This document shows positions 57,876 to 64,000 of a DNA stretch of 64,000 nucleotides, piece after piece. The stretch spans positions 186,001-250,000 of the forward strand of contig MU270094.1 in assembly GCA_021432635.1 (NCBI GenBank), in the 5' to 3' direction. Both the position numbers and the translations under genes were made by a program. Source of the stretch: Thozetella sp. PMI_491 (Eukaryota; Ascomycota; Sordariomycetes; Chaetosphaeriales; Chaetosphaeriaceae). The notes beneath the pieces were generated by a model. That model had not been told where the DNA came from. It was given only the letters and a program-made list of their open reading frames with translations, and searched no databases. How positions within the stretch are numbered: position 1 is the stretch's first letter; each line of letters opens with the position of its first letter.

Positions 57876-59545
57876 TTATCAAATGCGAATTTATCGGCTG
57901 CCGACCCCCCGTTCAGGGGGGGAGGGGGGCGCCAGGAGCGGCAGCATGCCACCGTCCCGTAATGCTGGAGATATCGACATGCATTTTGTGATATACCCTC
58001 CAGCTGAACTCAACGGGCGGGCAGGATGGAGCCTGCATCGTCATTTCGAACCTACAGTAATAGCCTAGAGACAGCGGTAACATCGTCGCTGAGATCGAGC
58101 ACGTGGAGTGGAATGCTGGGTCTGGCCCCTCCCCCGCGGGAGCGTCTCAAAAAGATCTTTGTCGAGAAAACCCCCCCGGAGAGTGAAGGGAAAGAGGCCT
58201 GACAGGATCGGACGACGCACCCAACGCCACAAAAGCGAGCACGTCAGTCTGGCTATGGAGAAATCGCAGGGTTACACGGTCGTGCCACCGTGTAACTCAC
58301 GGCTATGCACCTCTCTCCCTTCTTAGGCTGGGCTGGCTTGGCTGGGCCCCCAACGGTGAGGAGGCTCATCAGCACATTTCCGAGTCACTAGGCCGGAAGG
58401 ACTGGAGCAGCTCCCTTCGGTGGTGAAATAAGTCTCAGACACGGATTGGGGGGACTGGGGGGGCGGAGGAACGAGGGTGGCGAGGAGCAAGTCACGACAT
58501 ATCGAGGCGGTGAGGGCGCCTTCTATTTCTGGGCCCGAAAGGGGGAAAGGGGAGCCAACGACAAGGGAATGCTCCTGGCAGCATTGACTGAAGTTTGCAA
58601 AAGAAATCAGGTGTGGTATCTCGGCCCTTTTGCGCGATCCGCCACAGCACTCTCTCGTTTTTTTTTTGGCTGTAATGCGGGAATGCTCCCGCGATGCCTC
58701 CCACGGCCCTCTCTCCCTGCCTGCCCTCCTCTGTTAATTATTTTCTTCCTCTCATGTGCCTGACGCAGGGGAAATGATGAGCCGGTGGGCAGGGTAACAT
58801 CACAGCCCATCTACGGCTACTTTGGTGGACCGCTCGGGCTCCAAGTGCGGGAAGACCAGGGCCAGGGTTTGGCGGGTCTTGACTGCCACGGGTCCTCCTG
58901 GGTGTTGGATTTGCAAACATGTCGGTGACACGACGAGAGAAGAGAGGAATAGCGGTTCGCTGCAAGGGATGCCCCGTAGCACGTAGCAGACAGCGTCCTC
59001 GTTGGCCGAGCCCGGCCGGGCCCGGGTTCATGACACGGTACGTAGTCCCGATATGCCAGGCAGGCCGAGCCGGATAAGCATGACTGCTGGACTGCTGGAC
59101 AGCTGGCCGGGGTGTGGCAAGCCCGAGGTGCGCGATGCAACCACGGAGAGGTTTCCAGAAGCAGACTGCCAGGCCACTGGCCCGCCTACTCTGTACTCTC
59201 TGCCATCACCAATGCCAGGGAGGCCCAGGCGGCGGGGTGCTGCAGGCGGGCCTGGAATGCCTTCTTTTGGCTGCCCAGACTTCCCCCAACCCGGATTACA
59301 GGATCCAGCAGAGAGGCCCTTGGCATGAGATCAACACCGAGAGCGAGGGCAGAGTGTCACACCATCTTTGACGAGCCGGTGCAGCAAATGTTTGGTCCCG
59401 AGGAAGAAGCGAGAGAGGTATCGAGTGGGGGCCTTCCAGGATGCGATTTTGAACTTTAGACACGGCTTGCAACAAATTCCGCATATGCGCACAGGTTGAC
59501 GTTACGCATGAGAGACGACTACGGGCGGCAACCCTCTTCGTGAGA

Positions 59546-59559
59546 GGGGGGGGGGGGGG
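59546..59559. repeat. Homopolymer run of 14 G
   Basis: Fourteen consecutive G on plus, following TGAGA, in the gene-poor right flank. Read directly. Confidence 0.85.
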
Positions 59560-62500
59560 AAGCCACCACAGAGGACTGCTGTAGGCGGATATTACAACCT
59601 CACGGACTACGTGGTAGGTAGGCAATACCTGACCTGTGTCTAAAAGGGTGTCCAGGCGTGGGGCTGAGGTAGCAACGAGGGCGAAGCGGTCCTGGCCTTT
59701 GGGTCTTCTGGGTCTCCTTGGACGAACCCCTGGCGAGATCATCTCGCAAAGTCCTCGCCCACACTTGCCACGGCACAGGCCGCCCGGGGGGGGCCTGATG
59801 ATCGACGTCCCGCTCAGTCGCTTAATACACATGGCGTGGCCAGGTCTGCTGCGTCTGGGCCCGAGTCAAACTCTGTTGAAGCAGGAGCGTATCTATGGGG
59901 GTCTCAGGAAAGAGACGTTGCTTCTCGGTGACTACTCGGTGGCCGCAGAGGCTGCCGGTCCAGTACAGCTTGCATCCGGGCGCCGCGTCGCAGGGGGGTC
60001 GATGCATTGGACGTGTACGAGTCGGAAGCCACCGCGCTAACACGCGAGCAGCGCAGAGGCTTTTTTTGGTGCCAAGGTTGAGCATGTCAACAAACCAACA
60101 AACCGGGGGGGCTCCGCTAAGCCGAGCGGTCAGGATATGCATACGTACTGTAGTAGTAAGTAATATGCAAACGTACATAGTAGATGGATACTGACGGGTA
60201 TTTAGCGTCGCGGCTGCGGGCGATCCGAAAAGACAAGCGGAATGACAGAGCTGAGCGCCCCTAATTACTACGTAGGCTTACTATTGTAGAAGGGGCGCCG
60301 AGTTGCACCAGGGGTATAAGCGGCCAGCAAACCCGGAGGACCTCGTCGTACCTGAGGCATTTGCAGCCGTCTCTCGGTTGGCTTCAAAAATGGCACTAGA
60401 GACGTCTGAAAGCTTGAGGGCCTCTGGGCTAGTGCCTGAAAAGGATGTCTTGATCACAAAGGCCCGCCCTCGAGTTTGCAATCGCGCCGAAGCCACGTTA
60501 GTGGCAGACGCCTGGGGGCTGGGAGGAGACCGCTTGAAAGCATGGCCGAAGTTTGCTTTGTTGCGGGAGAACGAAGACGGCGGCTTGTTGTTGTTACTTT
60601 GATAACGCCAACTAAAAAAAAGACAAAAAACCTCGGTTCCCGCCTCTATCTCTGCCTCCTTTGTCCTGGAGCGTGCAACTTGACCTCTGCCCCGCGCAAA
60701 CCCCACCTCGAGGTATCTTTTTCCTGCCATCTCACTATACGGCAGATCTCGAACAACCTCAACCCTTGATCCCGGTGGGCCCCGGGGGGGTCCTGAGCCC
60801 ACATACATGCCGCACCCCCGGGCAGTTGATTCACAGTAGAGGTTGTGGCGGTCGAGGAATGGAGCCGAGGCCGTGGCGTGGCTGCAGGAGTGAGGGGGAA
60901 AGAGGGGCCCAAGACCGAAAACGAAAGAAGAAAATACTGAAAAGAAAAATATGCTTGGCTGAGAAGAAAATGGGACCTTATGCGGGAGACGCCCTGAAGG
61001 GGAGAGTCGGCCTGATATTGGACGATACGTGCGTTAGTAGGCCTCCCCTGTGGCACACCCGGGAGGATTTTTGAGACAGATGTCGGTAGTGCTTTGCTAT
61101 GCCAAATCAAAGACTGCCCTCACGCGCAGAGAGAGCCGTAGGGAAGGGGAGGCGGAGCATTCTTCCGGGACCTTGGATATGAACAAGAAAAAGACGGGCC
61201 AATCCGGGGGGCCATCACCGGCGGCCGTGCCTTGTGAGGTCCCCCCGCCCCCCCGGCCCAAAGGTTACCCCTTAGCCAGGCACGCCAGGGTATCATCGCG
61301 CCAGAGGAGAAACTGGGCGGCGTGGCCTGTTAATCTTGACTGCGCAGACGGAAATACGTACCGGGGCGCATCGGTGGCTAACCAGCATCCCAGCCACTGG
61401 CGCTGTAGCAGTAACAGAGCATCACGAATGACGGCACTTGATGGCAGGCAATAGGGCGAGGGCTTGGCGGCTTTCCTGCCCCTCTTGGAACAAAGCGAAG
61501 GAAGGGAGGGATGCGTGGAGACGCAAGCACTAGCCGGGCTCGCGCTATCGCTCTCCCACAGACAGCAGGTCTCCGTAGCTCTCCAGCTGCGGTGCATACA
61601 TACGCGGCACATGCGTCTACATGATGCAGGCTACCACATGGCTTCATGCTGGGCGCGCGCATCCCATCTGTATGCCCCCGCAGTGGAACGACGGCGCCAG
61701 AGCCGGAATGGGGGAATTGGCATGTTTCTTTCTGCTGACCACCGGCCGCTGCTCGTCAGCATCCGTCCCAGTACTGGCAGCCACTGATGGCTCTCGCGGG
61801 GCTGCACTACGGCTCCGATAGACGATCCCCTTCGGCCGGATCACTAGCTCACACAAGTCCGGTACCATGCTGAATAACCCTTCTCCAGCTGCAGCATGGC
61901 TACTTTGACCCGGTACGGAGTACATTTACTTCACTCCAGCTGGCGCAAGATACCCCGCCGCCCCTTGCACACTCGAAGTTATAATCGTTAGAGAGCGGTG
62001 GGGAGGGCGAGGGGCTTGTTTGTTGGCTGGAGGGTGGCTGGCGAATGGCCCGGCTCATGGGTTAGGTAGGTACAGCCGAAGTGGTTGCTTTCGCCCCTAA
62101 GCTGGCGCCCGAGCCTGACCATGCCCCGACATCGTCTGGTGAACCGAGACGCCAACGACAGAGCTCGGTCCTTGGAGTGTATGTGGTGGATGCGTGGTCC
62201 TTCGCATTGCTTGAGGGGCGGCCAGCTTCCGCGCCAGGGGCAGACAAGCTTTTCCGCCGCTGGTGCCCACGCCAGATGGGTTTAGCAAAGAGGCCAGTTG
62301 CACGCCATGAGTTAATAGCGCCTGTATATCATCATAAACACGAGTGGCCCAACGCGGCCAGGAGAGCGCGCGAAAAAGATTTCCGCGCCAGGCGATGGGG
62401 CATCATGTTTCCGCCTCGATCTTCGCGGGCTAGGCACCGCCGAGCCGTGGGCCGCTGCGCTTTCTCTCCCGCTCGAGCTCCTGGTTCATGAGCCGTCCCC

Positions 62501-63857
62501 AGTGCTCCACCCCACGATTAGCGATGGAATAAGCACATGGCTTTGGGGTCCCGCCGCCCATGCACGGGAGGGGGCCACCGCAGACATCGGACGGGAGAGT
62601 CGGCTCTAACGTCGCAAAGGGGAACGAGCTCTCTCCCCCCTTCCCTCTCGCTTCTGCGCAGCACCGGGTGGCACTTGGGGCGACGATGTGTCTGTATGGG
62701 GTGATGGATGAGAGGGCCGTGGGAGAAGGCTGGGAAGAACCCCCCCCCTCTTTTTTTTTCTTTTTTTTATCTCTTCTCTCCGGGTCTAGCAATTGCTTCA
62801 AATGAGGTGCGCCAGAGGTGCTGCGGGCTGCTAGTTAGCGGTTCTGAAACTGTATCACCATGGTCTAGTGCCTTAATGAGCGCGCCCGAAGGAGGGTTCG
62901 GGCGTCTGCGGTTTGTCATGGGACACACGCAAACAGGGCCGCGAGGCTAGCCAGCCAAGACGCCGCCGGCAACCCTAAGCCGCGGCTCCGCGCCGTCGCT
63001 GACGGGACCCGGCAACGCAATCCAGCATGGGCCAGGAGGCGGCCATGCGCGGAAGCTAGCCGTGGCGCTGGGCTGGAGGAGAGGGAGGGGAGAGACCTGT
63101 GTGTGCCTTCTTGTGTTTTTGCGTCGCTGGGTGATCGAACGGCAATCAGGCGCGCGAGGAAACGGTCGGTGCGGTGCGGTGCAGGTGCAGCAGGCCCGCC
63201 TCAGCGTCGTGTTGTATGTACATACAGAATCTCTGTACTGTGGAGGCTGCCAAGGGCTGCTGCTGCTGCCACGCTGCCACTGCGGGCGTTTGTCAGGTAC
63301 AGGCCGAAGTGCGGTACCTGGGTCTTCCTAGCGTGGGAGACCAGGGGGGCCCTGGCTCGCGCTTTCCCAAATCCTTCTGGTGAATTTCGAGGCCCATTTT
63401 TTAAGAGAAAGGGAACCTGGGAGATAATAATACTACGAGGTACCTACAGTACCTACCTACTTACTGTACATTCTTCTCTCCCGGCCTGGCGCCAACCGGC
63501 CCTGCATCACATATGCGTACAAGGACATGGTGGACACTGGGGTTTTATTAATCTCGCTCCAGACGTACCGGCCCGCGCTTCTCATCCCCTATTATTAGCG
63601 GTTTATGCCCTGCTGCTGAGCTCGTCTTCTCTCCCCCTTCGTGTTCTCTATCGTCGGATGCTTTTTTGGGTGGAAAGCGGCGCCAGCGTGAGAGAGAGTG
63701 TGTGCGTTCGTGCGTGCAGCTCTTTTGTGGGAAGTTCTGGAGGGTGTCCTCCCCCCCCGAGGGTGTGTACTCCGTACTTGGGTTTCGTCTCCCGTTTCCG
63801 CCACGCCGAGAGGAGTGCCGCCGTCTCTTCCCGTCTCTTTCGCCATGAGCACCTATA

Positions 63858-64000
63858 ATGCCTAACTCCCTCGCCCACCGCCCCTCCGCGCTCGATTCCC
63901 TCCCCCCTTTCCCCGCGCTCGTCCACCAAGACGAGATAGACCCTTCAGTCATGGAAGGCACCCTCGTCGTCCCCCCAGAGAGGGGTACTATCATCGGCAG
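63858..64000 (+). CDS. Possible 5' end of a gene cut by the window edge
   Basis: An ATG at 63858 opens a frame that stays open to the end of the window (47 codons and two bases), with a second in-frame ATG at 63951. The predicted start is MPNSLAHRPSALDSLPPFPA and then acidic text, ending in VVPPERGTIIGR. The upstream 300 bp are pyrimidine-rich and contain TACCT words, as in a fungal promoter. A short uORF (ATG at 63845, six codons) precedes it. The family cannot be told from this fragment. An overlapping minus-strand frame is also open, so the call is tentative. Confidence 0.35.
   Translation, partial: MPNSLAHRPSALDSLPPFPALVHQDEIDPSVMEGTLVVPPERGTIIG

Larger units (their letters stand above)
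55544..63857. other. 8.3-kb gene-poor right flank
   Basis: I recognise no intact gene between the kinase stop and the ORF at the right edge. The first part (about 55.6-56.6 kb) is AT-richer. A decayed coding fragment lies at 57444-57875. A 14-nt G run lies at 59546-59559. Frames at 56430-57083 and 60281-60808 start at non-ATG codons or overlap open frames on the other strand and match nothing I know. The last 500 bp are pyrimidine-rich, as expected of a promoter or leader. Confidence 0.5.

Noticed and set aside
60281-60808. Overlapping open frames on both strands (175 codons minus, 99 codons plus)
   Set aside because: Neither has a recognised motif; the plus frame starts with TTG, and simultaneous openness on both strands points to base composition.
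63595-63994. Minus-strand frames over the right edge
   Set aside because: Arg/Gly/Glu-rich shadow of a pyrimidine-rich leader; the plus-strand ATG frame is the more plausible one, though still weak.

Overview
This window comes from a filamentous ascomycete nuclear genome (Pezizomycotina), most likely a Sordariomycete close to the Chaetomiaceae/Sordariales. The evidence is a GC-rich sequence, genes split by many short GT-AG introns (I place 34, of 48-165 bp, many with CTAAC-like branch sites), multi-kilobase GC-rich spacers, and proteins that match filamentous-fungal orthologues. I found no bacterial-type operon, CRISPR array, rRNA, tRNA or intact transposon.

Twelve complete genes could be rebuilt by joining exons in phase. 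From left to right they are: an FLX1-type mitochondrial FAD/folate carrier (-), the SF3b4/Hsh49 splicing factor (+), nuclear cap-binding CBP80 (-), GSK-3 kinase (-), Vps68 (-), the cell-wall regulator Knr4/Smi1 (-), exocyst Sec8 (-), a secreted histidine acid phosphatase (-), the RNA 5'-end quality-control enzyme Rai1 (+), dynamin-like Vps1 (-), GID7/WDR26 (-) and an NDR-family kinase related to COT-1 (+). A short open frame at the right edge may be the start of a thirteenth gene.

Layout: 1-7.3 kb has no recognisable gene. 7.3-17.9 kb is gene-dense. 17.9-29.1 kb is an 11-kb gap with only repeats and non-coding-looking sequence. 29.1-55.5 kb is gene-dense. 55.5-63.9 kb is again gene-poor and contains what looks like a decayed coding fragment with two TAG codons.

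The genes are mostly housekeeping, in three themes: nuclear RNA processing (SF3b4, CBP80, Rai1), membrane traffic (Vps68, Sec8, Vps1), and signalling, turnover and cell wall (GSK-3, GID7, NDR kinase, Knr4). The phosphatase and Rai1 share a divergent promoter with two CACGTGGG sites, the type bound by Pho4/NUC-1. The most notable points are an 8-nt internal microexon in rai1, an Asn-Asp in place of the phosphatase HD motif, a GID7 reading frame without an ATG at its expected start, a long in-frame N-terminal extension of Sec8, and a 37-nt pure G run. I see no convincing entirely new multi-gene system.
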